Positions 22,436 through 34,516 of a DNA stretch of 64,000 bases are shown here, one piece after another. The stretch covers positions 75,203,912 through 75,267,911 of the forward strand of contig NC_092793.1 in NCBI RefSeq assembly GCF_918797505.1, in the 5' to 3' direction. The translations under genes were made by a program, and so were the position numbers. How positions within the stretch are numbered: position 1 is the first letter of the stretch; each line of letters starts with the position of its first letter. The notes beneath the pieces were generated by a model. The model searched no databases. It saw only the letters and a list, made by a program, of their open reading frames with translations, and was not told the origin of the DNA. This DNA is from Bemisia tabaci (lineage: Eukaryota; Arthropoda; Insecta; Hemiptera; Aleyrodidae).

Positions 22436-23155
22436 TTGAATTTTCCCTTTTTCTCCTTTCTTCTTCTTTTTCTCTTTATATTTTTCCTCTTTTCTTCATC
22501 TTATTCTTCCTCTTATTATCTTCCCTCCCCTTCCTTTTTCCTTCTTCTTTCCCTTCCTCTTCTTGTCCTTTTCCTCTTACTCTTGTCTTTTTCTTCTTTC
22601 TCATTCTCTTTTCCTTGTCTTCGTTCTCTTGTCTTCTTCTTCTTCTCTCTATTTCTCTTTTCATCTCTTTCTCTCTATTTTCTAGTTCCTATTTAATTCT
22701 TCTGCTCCCTTCTTTTTTTGAATTTTAATTTGAATGTGTATTATTTTTCTTTTTGTCACAAGCTTTTTATCATCTCCTTCCTTTGTCTTTCTTATTTTCC
22801 TCTCCCTTCTCTTCTTTTTCTTAATTCTCCTTTCAACTCCTCATCTCTCTTTTCTCTCTTCTCATTCTTCCTCTTTTTACATCTTATCTTCTATCTTTTC
22901 CCTCTCTAATTCATACTTCTATTTCTTTCTTTTTCTTCTTATTTCTCTCCCTCTTCTTACTTCTATTTCCCCTCTACTTTTTCTTCTTTTTCTTTCTTCA
23001 TTTTCCTCTTCTTCCCCGTCTTACTTCTCTTTTCTTCTTTATCTCCTCTTTTATCTTTTGTATACCTCTGTTTACTTCTACTTATTATCTTATTATTCCT
23101 TTTCTTATCCCTTCTCTTTCGTTCTTCCGCCATCTCCATTCTCTTTTCATATTCA
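22436..23155 (+). repeat. Long polypyrimidine tract (about 700 bp)
   Basis: Almost uninterrupted C/T on the + strand with irregular TTCTTCTC and CTCCCTT patterns. It generates apparent frames (Phe/Ser/Leu-rich on +, Lys/Glu/Arg-rich on -) that should not be annotated as genes. Confidence 0.9.
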
Positions 23156-23173
23156 ACTTGGACAGGAAGTATA

Positions 23174-23406
23174 TGAGGACTTATCTGTAACAATAGCGGA
23201 TGTGAAAAATTACCTTTTCGAAACACGCCTAAAAAACTGTTTTGTTCACACAAAAATTTAATATGTTAGGCTCTGGCATAATGTACAGATCTGGAAGATC
23301 ACATCTCAAGTATTTTCTCAAAATTTTCTCGATGCCAAAACAGTTTTTTGAGTGTGTTTCGAAAAGGTAATTTTTCACATCCGCTATTGTTACAGATAAG
23401 TCCTCA
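23174..23406. mobile_element. Foldback MITE flanked by TATA
   Basis: Arms TGAGGACTTATCTGTAACAA / inverse, including AAAATTACCTTTTCGAAACAC. About 233 bp. The flanks are TA-rich on both sides, so a TA duplication is possible. Confidence 0.7.
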
Positions 23407-23584
23407 TATATATATGAAAAAAAAAGAAAAAAAGAAAAAAAAACAGTTTGGTGGAAAACAGGGTGAGACGGGCACTCTCGTTACCTACTGACCATTCGAA
23501 TTAAAAGGATACCATTAAAAAAATGTACTCAAATTAACGGGATTCTTACAAAAGGTATCGTGTCTACAATAAATTCACCAACTG

Positions 23585-23870
23585 AGACCGTCCGATTATC
23601 ACATGGGGTATGATACTTACTATGATACCACTATTCGACCACGTGGGAGCTTGTGTTGCCTACGCTAAAATTGAAGGGGAACTTATATGACGTTCGACTA
23701 ACCTCTTCCGGTTTGATAAAAACATATTTTTGGAGTGTGCGCCAACCGAACGCGCCGTTCCACGATGATACCACTATTCGACCACGTAGGAGCGTGTGTT
23801 GCCTATACGAAAAGTTGAAGGCGAAATCATATGGCGTTAAGGTAACCTTCTCTGGTTTTGTAGAATCATT
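23585..23870 (+). repeat. Two tandem monomers of the 143-bp satellite-like repeat
   Basis: GATACCACTATTCGACCACG begins at 23624 and again at 23766 (142-bp spacing). Each copy has the box ending TTGAAGG(C/G)G. Homologous to 10372-10590. A frame over this region is incidental. Confidence 0.75.
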
Positions 23871-24989
23871 GCTACATGCAAATGATCTGGGTGTTAATCT
23901 TTTTAATAGGTAGGAAGTACAATAAATATTATTTTAGGACCACTAAAGCAAAGTTTTTTTTCTTCTTTTTTTTTTTCAGTTTTTCCTATCTTATAGAGCA
24001 AGGAGACATTACCAAAGGAAGAAAATTAGCGCATTGTTCTTTTTCCCACAGTAAATAAAACAATTCTCAAGATGTTTATAAATCACCCCTCAGTGGCCAA
24101 AAATTCAAGAAAAAGATAGACAAGAAAAAAAATCAAAATGAACTTGCGTGCGCCCCTCTACCAAAAACAGATTTAATCGCTCTTTCGTGTAAGAAACAAC
24201 CAATTCTCCAGTATGAAGCGAATTTCTGCGGGTGGATTTGATCGACTCTTTCAATTAGATCGGAAGGATTGCAAACCAAAGGAGAAAAACGCTCTGCTGA
24301 AGTTAATAACTAAATCCCGTTGATTGATGAATTCTGGCCAACGTTTGCATTCATCCACTTTTGGAGGTGGGTCGAGAATTTTTAGATGTGGTCTTCATTG
24401 CTGCCAGCATTAAAATCAAATGGAATTCCGTATTGTCGCAACGGAGGTTGTCAGTAAGTCAGAAATTTTGAGAAAATCCATGCGAAAAAATTCGCCCAAG
24501 GAAATGCATACTTATTTTTTCTCTAATAACTTAAATCTTAGAGGTTACAGTATTTTTCAACTATAAACTGTTCTGATACGGTCCTTTGGTTTCGTCTTGG
24601 AGACGTCTTGGTCGATCCCGACTGAGCGTAGGTAGGTACGGCAGACGGGGGTTGGCGGGGGGGGGGGGGAGGAGTATTGGTATTGGTTTAACACAAGTCA
24701 AATACGCCGGGCTCGAGCCGAGGAGTTGATGAGTCTGTTTGACTGGTTGCGTGATGGCGGATGGCAGGCGCTGTTTGCTTTGCGGATTTGTCGAGGAGTG
24801 CACCATGGGCTGTTATTGTTCTGTTTACCCACGAGTCCAAGTTCTTCCACGGATCCGCGACCGGCACCAAGATCTCGAACCCGATCCCTCCCCCTCCCCC
24901 TCCTCCTCTCAATTTCCTCGATAATCTGTCACAATATTGTCAAATCTTCCCTAAAAAGGAGCTCTTGCATACAGAGACAATATATTTTA
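23871..24989. other. Unique DNA with a G-run near 24656-24670
   Basis: No gene recognised. Overlapping frames of 60-113 codons at 24560-25100 in a GC-richer patch are mutually contradictory and without domains. Confidence 0.35.
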
Positions 24990-25219
24990 CACTGAAAAAA
25001 AGTCGCTTGGAGCTAGAACCCAGACTCTTAAAAACATTGACAAGAAAAAGTACTTTTGATTCAATCGGACTTCTTGCTTGCATCAAAAGGAAATCCGCCT
25101 AAATCAAGAGGCTCGGTTCTTCGATTCAAGGAAAAATCAGATTGTATAAAGAGTATTTTTTCTTGTCAACGTTATTAAGAGTCTGGACTCTAGATCCAAA
25201 CGACTTTTTTTTTCCAGTG
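24990..25219. mobile_element. CACTG-ended foldback MITE, family B copy 2
   Basis: CACTGAAAAAAAGTCGCTTG at the left and CCAGTG at the right; TA on both sides. The arms share GACAAGAAAAAGTACTTTTG with the other copies. Confidence 0.75.
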
Positions 25220-25329
25220 TAGAGAACCAGAGACCCTGCACTGCTATCTTCCCTGTAGTGTTAAAACTTAAAGTACTCTCATGAGAAAACGCTCAGATTA
25301 GCCTGATGATGACAGATGACCGAGGAGGT

Positions 25330-25470
25330 GGACTGCATTTTGCAATTAAGAACCACAATTTCTAGCTCATCCGTGAAAAAACGTATGTGCATAGAGAAAC
25401 TGATGCTACGTATACGTTGTTTTTAAACTAAGCCGGAAATCGTATAGTTCCTGGTCGCAAAATGTAGTCC
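25330..25470. mobile_element. MITE family A copy 2
   Basis: GGACTGCATTTTGCAATTAA ... AAAATGTAGTCC. More diverged, with no target duplication left. Confidence 0.65.
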
Positions 25471-25505
25471 TGTTGAGCAACTTGTAGTACTTAGCAACCT
25501 AATTT

Positions 25506-25644
25506 GGACTTCATTCTGCAATTTGGAACAGCAATTTCTGGCTCATCCGTAAAAAAAACTTTATGTGCATAAGGAAACAAATGGTTTATGCGTTGTTTCT
25601 ACACTGAGCCAGAAATTGTAATTCCAAAATGCAAAATGTAGTCC
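25506..25644. mobile_element. MITE family A copy 3
   Basis: GGACTTCATTCTGCAATTTG ... GCAAAATGTAGTCC, 35 bp after copy 2 and in the same orientation. Flanks ATTT / TTTT are a possible decayed 4-bp duplication. Confidence 0.65.
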
Positions 25645-26272
25645 TTTTGTTAAAAACATTGGGGCACTAAATAGTTGGTGGTATGGTGTAAGTTGCTATA
25701 TAATACCAACTGCGGTCAGCGAGGTTACCAACACTAACTCAAACATATTTTATTATATTTTCAAGTAAAATTAATGGTACCATGCGTGAGTACTGAATGA
25801 AACGAAATTTTCAGTCATTTTAATTTACACCTCCTTAAAAAGTCAGGGATCGAATCGCTGTATCGTTTATAGCATATACAGTGGGCTGAACTAGGAACTT
25901 TTTGAGGGCTCATCAAAGGGGCTTTGGGAGGTTCAGAAAAACACACCGACGAAGGACATTTCAAAGAATCCACCAGCGCCGAGGGAGGTTTGGGGGGACT
26001 TCTGAAGCTCCAAGACTAGAAAAATTCTGGATCAGAAAAAAGTCACCTGCATGTGCTCTTTTTAAAATCATACTTACTTTTTTCGTAGAGTTTTGAAGAG
26101 GAAACATGTTGCATAGTGCTTACCTAAATTTATATTTTGTCCAGGGACCCATTTCGACGATAAAAGATAAGTCCCTCTCTCATGTATGACAATCTCTCCC
26201 AATTTCTAGAGGGAGGTCTAAGTAGAATTTTTTTCTGCTGGCTTATATTCCGTTAGGACTTACACTGAGAAA

Positions 26273-26490
26273 AAGCCATGGCTTATCAACCGATCAGTGG
26301 TTCACACAGAACACCACTAATAGTAGTATATAGCACATATACCTTAGTGATGGTATATATACCTTAGTATGGTACGAGATACCACAGTATGGTACGAGAT
26401 ACCTCAGTATGGATCACAGACCGAGAATCATTAGTTCATTTACGATTATTAGTGGTGTTCCACATGAACCACTAGTTGCTTTCTAAGCCA
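26273..26490. mobile_element. CACTG-ended foldback MITE with an internal minisatellite, right end lost
   Basis: It starts CACTGAGAAAAAGCCATGGC. The arms TGGTTCACACAGAACACCACT / inverse pair, and the centre (26333-26412) is a tandem repeat of about 22 bp (CTTAGTATGGTACGAGATAC). Its right terminus is missing where the next CACTG element starts. Confidence 0.6.
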
Positions 26491-26718
26491 CACTGGAAAA
26501 AAAAACACATTGGATCTAGAGTCCAGACTCTTGAAAACATTGACAAGAAAAAGGACTTTTGATTCAATCAGTTTTAAGCTTAAATCAAAAAGAAATCCGC
26601 TCAAATTAAGAAGCTTGGATCTTGATTTAAGCTTAAATCTGATTGAATCAAGAGTATTTTTTCTTGTCGATGTTTTTAAGAGTCTGGACTCTAGATCCAA
26701 TGTGTTTTTTTCCCAGTG
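26491..26718. mobile_element. CACTG-ended foldback MITE, family B copy 3
   Basis: CACTGGAAAAAAAAACACAT ... TCCCAGTG with CA on both sides. Best-preserved arms of the family (TTGGATCTAGAGTCCAGACT). Confidence 0.8.
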
Positions 26719-27298
26719 CACAGATTTTTCTTCGTGTACAGCCATCTACACACTAGATTTTTTTTTTTTGCACATCCATGCCTTACGCTCATCAAATTTT
26801 TAGGGATTAAGGCCGAGTAGAATCTGCATAAGTGAATTTCTATTCCGGACTGTTGATACTCTCCTACAGGTACTCAAATTTCGAGAACTTGTGTGGAAGA
26901 TGCAAAATTGACTTAAAGTGTGGGAGCCGACAACGGTGGCCTTGGTCATGATTTTCATGATTAACTCTTCTTTAATCACTTTCCACGCGGACCGGCGGAT
27001 CCCCTCCACGTCCACCTGGACCGCAGGGGGGAGGGGCAGAGGGGGAAAGGGGTTGCTGGAGCATCCAGGTCGACAGGGCGTCGCGTTGGGGCGATCGCGG
27101 TCGTCGAGTCTTCCCCGACCCACCCGCACTTATTGTTCTTTTCGCCCGGCAATTTTTTAATCCGCTTCCATAGACGCTTTCTGCCTGGTCCGCTTCCCCG
27201 TCCGCGCTGTTGCCCACTCGACAGTTCAATTCCCAATGGAGGTTGAGATAGTGAAAGGATGTGTCCCATTAAGGAGAGTATTTTGGCCCTAACTAACC
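26719..27298. other. GC-rich patch (about 26980-27240), no gene recognised
   Basis: Several overlapping short frames on both strands and no domain. The right part (27249-27295) is an extra copy of a segment found inside the palindrome (27497-27540). Confidence 0.4.
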
Positions 27299-27326
27299 CA
27301 GAGAAATTCTGGCAAAAGAAGCTTCT

Positions 27327-28241
27327 GCAGAGCCCTTTCGGCCCTTTGGAAACGATTATCGAAGGTTACAAAAAACTTCCGATTTGTGTAAACTTTATTT
27401 CCATTTGTGACATCCATAAGCTGCGTTGTCTGAACTCTCTCTAGCTATAAAGGGACTCTACATTAGCCTCATTAAAATTGAAGGTCCTCACTCTCTGAAA
27501 GGATGTGTCCCATTAAGGAGGGTATTTTGGCCCTAACTTTGGTCGAAAATTGAAACAGCTTAGAATAATGTCATGTATGGTCAAATCGACTCTTATTCAT
27601 CTACCCTGTGAGAACTTGTCCTTATTTGAGGTGTTTTTGAAAGGTTTTTGCCTGATTTACCAGCGCAAAGTAGTGAAGTTTTGCAGTTTTCTCGAATAAT
27701 TGCTCATTTTCGGTCCTAAATTAGATTGTTTATGTATGAGCACAAGCGACTACCACTTTCTTCTTTAAATATGTTAATCTTTAGTACACCCATTACAACA
27801 TATTTAAAGGAGAAAGTGTCAGTCGCTTGTGCTCATACATAAACAATCTAATTTAGGACCGAAAACGAGCAATTATTCGAGAAAACTGCAAAACTTCACT
27901 ACTTTGCGCTGGTAAATCAGGCAAAAACCTTTCAAAAACACCTCAAATAAGGACAAGTTCTCACAGGGTAGATGATTAAGAGTCGATTTGACCATACATG
28001 ACATTATTCTAAGCTGTTTCAATTTTCGACCAAAGTTAGGGCCAAAATACCCTCCTTAATGGGACACATCCTTTCAGAGAGTGAGGACCTTCAATTTTAA
28101 TGAGGCTAATGTAGAGTCCTTTATAGAGAGAGTTCAGACAACGCGGCTTATGGATGTCACAAATGGGAATAAAGTTTACACAAATCGGAAGTTTTTTGTA
28201 ACCTCGTAATCGTCTCCTAAGGGCCGAAAGGGCTCTGCCCC
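27327..28241. repeat. Near-perfect 0.9-kb palindrome
   Basis: Left arm 27327-27775 and right arm 27797-28241 are inverted copies with few mismatches, separated by 21 bp. Weaker pairing continues outward to about 27299 and 28265 (GAGAAATTCTGG-like words). There is no transposase. A transcript across it would fold into a hairpin of about 445 bp, so it is a candidate long-hairpin siRNA source or a young foldback element. Confidence 0.85.
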
Positions 28242-28480
28242 CTTTGACAGGATTTCTTCTCCTCCGTCTATCAAATTCTAAGGTCTTGTCTCCACGAGAG
28301 GTTTTCATGGGATTTGTCCCAAGTTCGAATCGCAGGAATGAAACTTCCGGGATTTTTTCCGGAGTTACCGTTTCCATGGAACGGGGCTCTCACATTCCTG
28401 CGACAAGTTGGCGCAGGAAGATAATAGAGTAAAAATCGATTATTTAACCCGGATTAAGATAATAATTGAACACGCTCCAC

Positions 28481-29568
28481 CAGGGCCGGATTTACCTACT
28501 TGCCGCCCATGGGCCGCCCGTATTTTACCGCCCTCTGCTTCTCATTTGTTTTGAAACATCAATAGATCGTATTCGACAATGGTTCGATGTATCGTTTGGT
28601 TCAAAACAATAGAACATAACCGCAAACAAAAATTTTAGGATTTAATTTGGAAAAGCTGAAAATGAGAACATTTCTTTTCACTTTTCATTGCCAGAGAGTA
28701 AAAATTCAATCACATAAGACCCGTTACCTCAGATTTCTAATTGACTTTTGAGGCTGTGGTTACATATTGAACCAATCGATATCAATATAATCTCACCCGT
28801 GTGATCCGTCGATTACGATCTATAAAAACCATCAAGTGAACGTGCCGGTGGGGAGGGGTGTATGAGACGCGTTTACTCGTGTTGGGTACATTTTTTGTGA
28901 AAGCCCTGTCAACACTAACAAAAGCTCAGTTCCGTAAACCCATCCCTGTTTGGACAAGGCCTTCCATTTATAAAAAACGAACGAAAAAATTATGAAAGAA
29001 CAAACATAAATTTGCTTAAAAATTTTAACTTCCACCGCCGCGCCGACCGCACTGTGTTGGCGCAATGCGTGAAGTATTCATGCAGTCTTGTAGGCGCTAT
29101 GCGTTTCACGCCGACCGCTGCTGACCACACTGTTTGGCGCAATGCGTGAAGTATTCATGCAGTCTTGCAGGCGCTATGCGTTTCCAGCCGACTGCTGCTG
29201 ACCGCAGTGTGTTTGACGCAATGCGTGAAGTATTCATGCAGTCTTGTAGGCGCTATGCGTTTCATGCTGACCGCCGCGCCGCTCCGTTCCAGGTCAAATT
29301 GCGTGTTTGGTTTCTCTCTTAACTCGACTAATTGAAGGTGTTGTCTCTTGTATCACCGAGAGACGACAAAATTAGAAATTACTATACTTTTACTCTGAGG
29401 AAATGAAAGATTTTGTCGTCTTTTCTCGTTTGTAATTTATTTTCTGAATCCGATTTTTTTCTCTCTTTTTTTGATACCTACATTCAAAAAGATTGCAAAA
29501 TTTGCCGCCCCCTACATTTTGCCGCCATGGGCCGCGACCCATGTGGCCACCCCCTTAATCCAGCCCTG
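28481..29568 (+). mobile_element. hAT-type non-autonomous element H, copy 1
   Basis: 1088 bp. Ends are CAGGGCCGGATTTACCTACT and CCTTAATCCAGCCCTG, with a perfect 8-bp duplication CGCTCCAC (28473-28480, 29569-29576). Near 29041-29275 lie three tandem copies of a unit of about 70 bp containing GCGTGAAGTATTCATGCAGT. No transposase. hAT assignment rests on the CAG-type TIR and 8-bp TSD. Confidence 0.9.
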
Positions 29569-30660
29569 CGCTCCACAATTAATTTTAATTAAATAAACAC
29601 GACCAATCGAGAATACAACAAAATATCACACAATTTGCTTCCACTTCTTCTTCCTCTCTCGTTGGTCCTGGAGGCTCAAGGACCATACCTGGCACTGGGA
29701 AAAACATTGATTAACCAACATTTTTCCCAACTTTCGCAAGTGGGATTTTTCCCTGAGACCAATCCAGTGAAACGGCCCGAGGAGACAAGGCGTAATGTTA
29801 ACATCTTTGTGGAAAATTTTTGCATTTAACAATCTTACAATTTGTTTTCACATTTTTCGCACGAGTAGGAGCAATTCAATGTCGAATTCTTGCGAACCAA
29901 GGTCCTTTTCTCGCGTACACTTACATATTGTCCCTCCAAACTTCCAGAGTGAAAAATTACGACTCCCGCAGATGCGGTCATCGATTCTGCACTCGCTGCC
30001 ACTACGCGCAGAGGCCCAGTTACACGATCCAATTGAGCCATCAAATTGGGCCTCTCATTGGTCACATCCTCACCTCAGGTCTTTTTCCACCAATCAGAGC
30101 TTCAGTTCGATGGCTCAATTTGATCGTGTATCTGAACCTTAACTCGCAACTTTCGGCAACCGAGCGCATCCGTTGTTTGATTTGCTAATGTGATGTTTCG
30201 ACTCTCGAGTTGGGATTCCTCGGTGCAATTGCATTGCTTCTATTTTCGATCGCCCCCCCCCCCCTCCCCGACTCCCGTCGCGCGGACTTTTTAATCGAAT
30301 TAACAACCACTTTGTCTGCCACGAAACTCATTTACCGAGCGACTGTAATCAATCCACCTCGTCGAAAATCCCGGCTCCTCCCGCCCCCGTCCCCGTCCCT
30401 CGCCGAGTTTTTTCCTTTCTTCGCTCTCGGGTCCGTTCAACTCGCGCCGATCGACTCGAATTGGACGTATTTCTGTCAAACGGAACTATGTGCATTAAGA
30501 TATGAGCCCTGAGATCCATAAGAATACACGCATAACAGGGCTCACGTCATAATGCACATAGTTCCGTTTGACAGAAATACGTCCGATTCGGAGCCGGGAT
30601 CGATCGGGGAGCCTTCCTCTGCTCCGAGAGATACTTGCGACTATGAGGGGTTTTAGGGAA
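29569..30660. other. Unique DNA; inverted pair near 30470-30590
   Basis: GACGTATTTCTGTCAAACGGAACTATG at about 30463-30489 is repeated inverted at about 30556-30582, a hairpin with TTATGCACATAG-type sequence at its ends. No gene recognised. Confidence 0.4.
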
Positions 30661-31859
30661 TCAGCGGGCTGATTTTTAAAATTTAAAGAAAACGCAATAG
30701 ACAAAGAATTCATAGGAAGTATGGATCGACCCTAATGGTTGATAAGGTTGGTTCCTATGGACTAAGGGAGAAAATTATCGACCAACTATAGGGTCTCTTT
30801 GTTGGTTGCCATTAGTCTATTACTTACCTCTTTTGTCCATTGCAACCACCCGCTTTCACCAACAGCAGGGCCGGATTTACCTACTTGTCGCCCATAGGCC
30901 GCCTGTATTTTGCCGCCCCCTTCTCATTCGTGTTGAAACATCAATAAAGACCATCAAGTGAACGTGCCAGCGGGGGAGGGGTGCATAAGACGCGTTTACT
31001 CGTGTTGAACACATTTTTTGGGAAAGCCCTGTCAACACTACTAGCAAAAGTTAAGTTTTGTAAACCTATCTCTGTGTGGACAAGGCCTTCCATTCATAAG
31101 AAATGAACGAAAAAATTATGAAAGAACAAACATGAATGTGGTTTAATGATTTTAATTTCCGCCGCCGCGCCGCGCCGACAGCACCGTGTTTGGCGCGATG
31201 CGTGAAGTATTCACGCAGTCTTGTAGGCGCTATGCGTTTCACGCTGACCGCACTGTGTTAGGCGCAATGCGTGAAGTACTCACGCAGTCTTGTAGGCGCT
31301 ATGCGTTTCACGCTGACCGCACTGTGTTAGGCGCAATGCGTGAAGTACCCACGCAGTCTTGTAGGCGCTATGCGTTTCACGCTGACCGCAATGACCGCAC
31401 TGTGTTTGATGCAATGCGTGAAGTATTCGTGCAGTCTTGTAGGCGCTGATATGTGTTACATGCCGATCGCCGCGCCGATGGTTTCTCCTTTTTATCTCAA
31501 GTCCTCGTCTTTATTGCTCTCTGCGCCGCGCCGTTCCAGGCGAAATTGCGTGTTTAGTTTCTCTCTTAACTCGACTAATTAAAGGTGCTCTCTCTTGTAT
31601 CACTGAAAGACGACAAAATTAAAAATGACTACACTCTCAGGAAATGAGAGATTTTGTCGCCTTTTCTCGTTTTTAATTTTTTTTCTAAATCCGATATTTT
31701 TTTTACCTACATTTAAAAAAATTGCAAAATTTGCCGCCATGGGCCACGGCCCATGTGGCCACCCCCTTAAACCGGCCCTGACCAACAGGCTCCCTCCAAA
31801 TCCCTTTTGTCTTCTTTGTCTACAGTTTTATACATCAATTTCAATAATCAGCCCGCTGA
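30661..31859. mobile_element. MITE family R copy 1, split by the hAT element at 30866
   Basis: TCAGCGGGCTGATT at the left and AATCAGCCCGCTGA at the right. Next to these come TAGACAAAGAA-type words inverted on the other side. Removing 30866-31788 restores an element of about 276 bp like 43695-43969. Confidence 0.7.
30866..31780 (+). mobile_element. hAT-type non-autonomous element H, copy 2
   Basis: 915 bp, CAGGGCCGGATTTACCTACT ... CCGGCCCTG. Perfect 8-bp duplication ACCAACAG (30858-30865, 31781-31788). Four tandem units at about 31187-31450. Nested inside an older MITE. Confidence 0.9.
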
Positions 31860-32862
31860 CCTCCCCGCGCAGTATCCGGAAGTTCGATTTACGTTTGTCT
31901 ATCCATCCTCCAACTCCCTTGGGGTGAGACAATACCTCTTACCTCTTGCGAGAAGAAACTCATATTTCTGGTTCATTTCAAAGACAACAAATTATGTGCA
32001 GCCATTAGTTTTCCTATGCAAATCGATGCCTTTATGGGCGAGTCAGAAATAGTAGTTCTCCATTCCACAATTTAGAGCATCTAAATATATTTCTATAGTC
32101 TGACAGATTCGGGTTATCATTTTATGAAGTTACGTATTATATAAATTCATGCTCGAGGCTCTTGTGGAACAGTATGATACTTACACGCACTTGATAAAAG
32201 TGTTGGCGTGCAAAAAACATTAGACCCTCTGCAAGGGCGAAAGGACATAGAGGGCCTCAAGACCCTTTCAGGAATCAACCTACAGGGCGTAGCGTTTCAC
32301 CGAGTCTGAGTATGCTGCAAAACTCATAATGCAAATTCAACGCATCGTAAAAGTCGCCTTCGCGGGGCGGGGGGTTGGGAGGCAGGGGTGCGGGGGTGAT
32401 CGAACAATGGCCAGTACCAAGGACTGAGGCCACTTTATTGCATCATCAAGGAGGTCCAGGGACAAAATAAAGGGAAGATCCCATTGCGAGTTGAGCCGAT
32501 CCTCTGTGTATATTTAGGCCTTAGCCATCTCGATTTAATCATGTTCCTTCGTTTAGGGCTCTTCTTTTGTTCGTCCGATTGAGCGATATATTCAAATCCG
32601 AAATGTGGCCGAGCATCATGGATTGCTATCAGAGGTAGGGTGACCCAGAATAAAAGCGGGTGCTTACACTTCTGTCTTTCGCAGAGAAGCGATTAGAGAC
32701 ACAACGCGAAACGGACCGCACAATATTAAAATATTAAAATGATTGAATTTTATATCTTGCTTGCACTCAAATGAAGCCTTTTTTCTCTCTGTTATAAAGA
32801 AGATAAGCGGTGAAAATTTCAAGCAACGGCGTCAGTTCGTTTCTCTTTTGATAACATGAAAT
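31860..32862. other. Unique DNA, nothing coding recognised
   Basis: GC-moderate sequence with a G-run at 32358-32375. Short frames only. Confidence 0.35.
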
Positions 32863-33001
32863 GGACTGCATTTTGCAATTTAGAACTATAAATTCTGGCT
32901 CATTTGAAAAAACACTTATGTGCATAGGGAAATTATAATGGCAAATGCGTTGTTTTTAAACCGGGTCAGAATTTATAGTTCAAAATTGCAAAATGCAGTC
33001 C
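32863..33001. mobile_element. MITE family A copy 4
   Basis: GGACTGCATTTTGCAATTTA ... AAAATGCAGTCC with AAAT on both sides. Closest to the family consensus. Confidence 0.8.
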
Positions 33002-33944
33002 AAATAGTGGCGGATATTCATAATCACCGCAAACGATGTACCTAAGCGTGTTTGCAGTTTTACCATCGATATACCACGGTGGCGTTTCCCATCTCCCTTA
33101 AGACTAGCAAGAGTTTCTAAGCCGCACGTAATTTCAGTTACAGGGAATAACCGCTGCCGCACTGAAGAAAGCTTCTGGAGTTTTTTAATCAAAAACAACG
33201 TGCATTTCCCCCTAAAATTGGCAACGGCGTGCGTGCGGAAACTCGTGCAGACGAGAGAAAATCTTGTGGTTTATGCTCAGCACAAAGTGACCGATGAATT
33301 TCCGCGATTGTTGCGGACTCCCGTCCGATGTCGGTGTCGTTGATTCCGATCGAACTCTTTGCGGCGTTGCAAATTCGCTTAGAAACTGTAAAAAACCCTC
33401 CATGGTGCGTTTTTCAATATCGACGTAAGAGAAAGAGAAGAAATTGAGAACCTGGAGGAGTTGCTAAGATTGTGCAACTGGCTCCACTGGCACGAATCCT
33501 GAAATCTAAGAGGAAAGTTTTTTCTCCTTGCGCAGTCTTTGATGGCTCTCCTGTCCGAGCAGGTTTTGGTGCTTTTGCGCTTTTCTTTCCTTTCTCTTGC
33601 TTGGGCTACGCTACAACTCGGCGACTATGGTTGGATTTTCCCGAAGCTTAGATCGGAAGCCACTAACTCGTATCGCTGTTGGAGAGGTGTTGCATAAAGC
33701 TACATGCAGCTCCGCGTTCGTCCATTCCTGCTCGCAAACAATGGTTAGCTCGTTGACCTCCCACTGGGCACCCGTTGTTTTACATTTGCCAGCATTTGCA
33801 CATCCAGAACCAACAAAATAAAAGCAGGGCTGCACCAGTGCCCATAAATTCCTACCCGTGATGGACCTTGGGGTTTGACGTAATAATCTGAAGTGCGCTT
33901 CATCGGTTGTGCTCTTGGTTTCTATCAAATCTTCATACTTCAAA
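33002..33944. other. Unique DNA, no gene recognised
   Basis: The long minus-strand frame crossing this region (from 34414 to 33611) is mostly the translation of the purine tract, and I do not support it as a gene. Confidence 0.35.
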
Positions 33945-34314
33945 ACAGGAGGAGAGGTAGGAGCGGAAGAAGGAGAAGAAAAGAAGTAGAAGAAAAAGAA
34001 GGAGGAGAAAAAGAATGAGGAGAGGAAGAAGGAGAAGAAGGATGAGCAGAAGATGAGAAGAAGAATGAGAAGAAGAAGGAGAAGAGAAGAAGAAGAAGAA
34101 GAAGAAGAGAGAGAGAGGTAGACGGAGGAGAAGAAGAGGTAGAAGGAGGAGAAGAAGAGGGAGAGGAGGAGAGAAGAAGAAGATGGAGAAGAAGAATAGT
34201 GAAGTACAAATAGGCGAAGGAGAAATAGGAGAATAAGAAGGAGAAGGTGCAGAAGAATAAGAATAGGAAGGAAAGGAGGAAGAAGGAAGAGGAGAAGAAA
34301 AAGAGGAACAACTA
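33945..34314 (-). repeat. Polypurine (GA) tract of about 370 bp
   Basis: GAAGAAGGAG-type sequence on +, pyrimidine on -. It produces Ser/Phe/Leu-rich minus-strand frames that are artefacts. It ends at a CACTG-ended MITE. Confidence 0.9.
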
Positions 34315-34516
34315 CACTGAAAAAAAAACTCGGCGTGGAGCCGAAATTACGGGCTATATAGACGACAAACCGTAAAGCTCTGTGACTGCTCCAGAGTTTC
34401 ATTTTTTGACTCATCGGTTACGGCTCGCAGCCAATTTCCGGCCTTTGAGCCCGAACGACGGTATCTCTATATAGCCCGTAATTGCGGCTCCCACGGCCGG
34501 AGTTTTTTTTTCAGTG
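34315..34516. mobile_element. CACTG-ended foldback MITE, family C copy 1
   Basis: CACTGAAAAAAAAACTCGGC ... TTTTTTTTCAGTG with TA on both sides. The arms share ATTACGGGCTATATAGA. Related to 59150-59333. Confidence 0.75.

Noticed and set aside
22436..23261. Ser/Phe/Leu-rich ORFs of up to 175 codons
   Set aside because: They are translations of a polypyrimidine tract; the other frames and the opposite strand are equally open.
29041..29275. Regularly spaced repeats that could suggest a CRISPR array
   Set aside because: Units are head-to-tail without unique spacers, occur inside a TSD-delimited transposon in a eukaryotic genome, and vary in number between copies.
33611..34414. 267-codon minus-strand ORF, the second longest in the window
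   Set aside because: Most of it is the complement of a GA tract flanked by unrelated DNA and a MITE. No domain.
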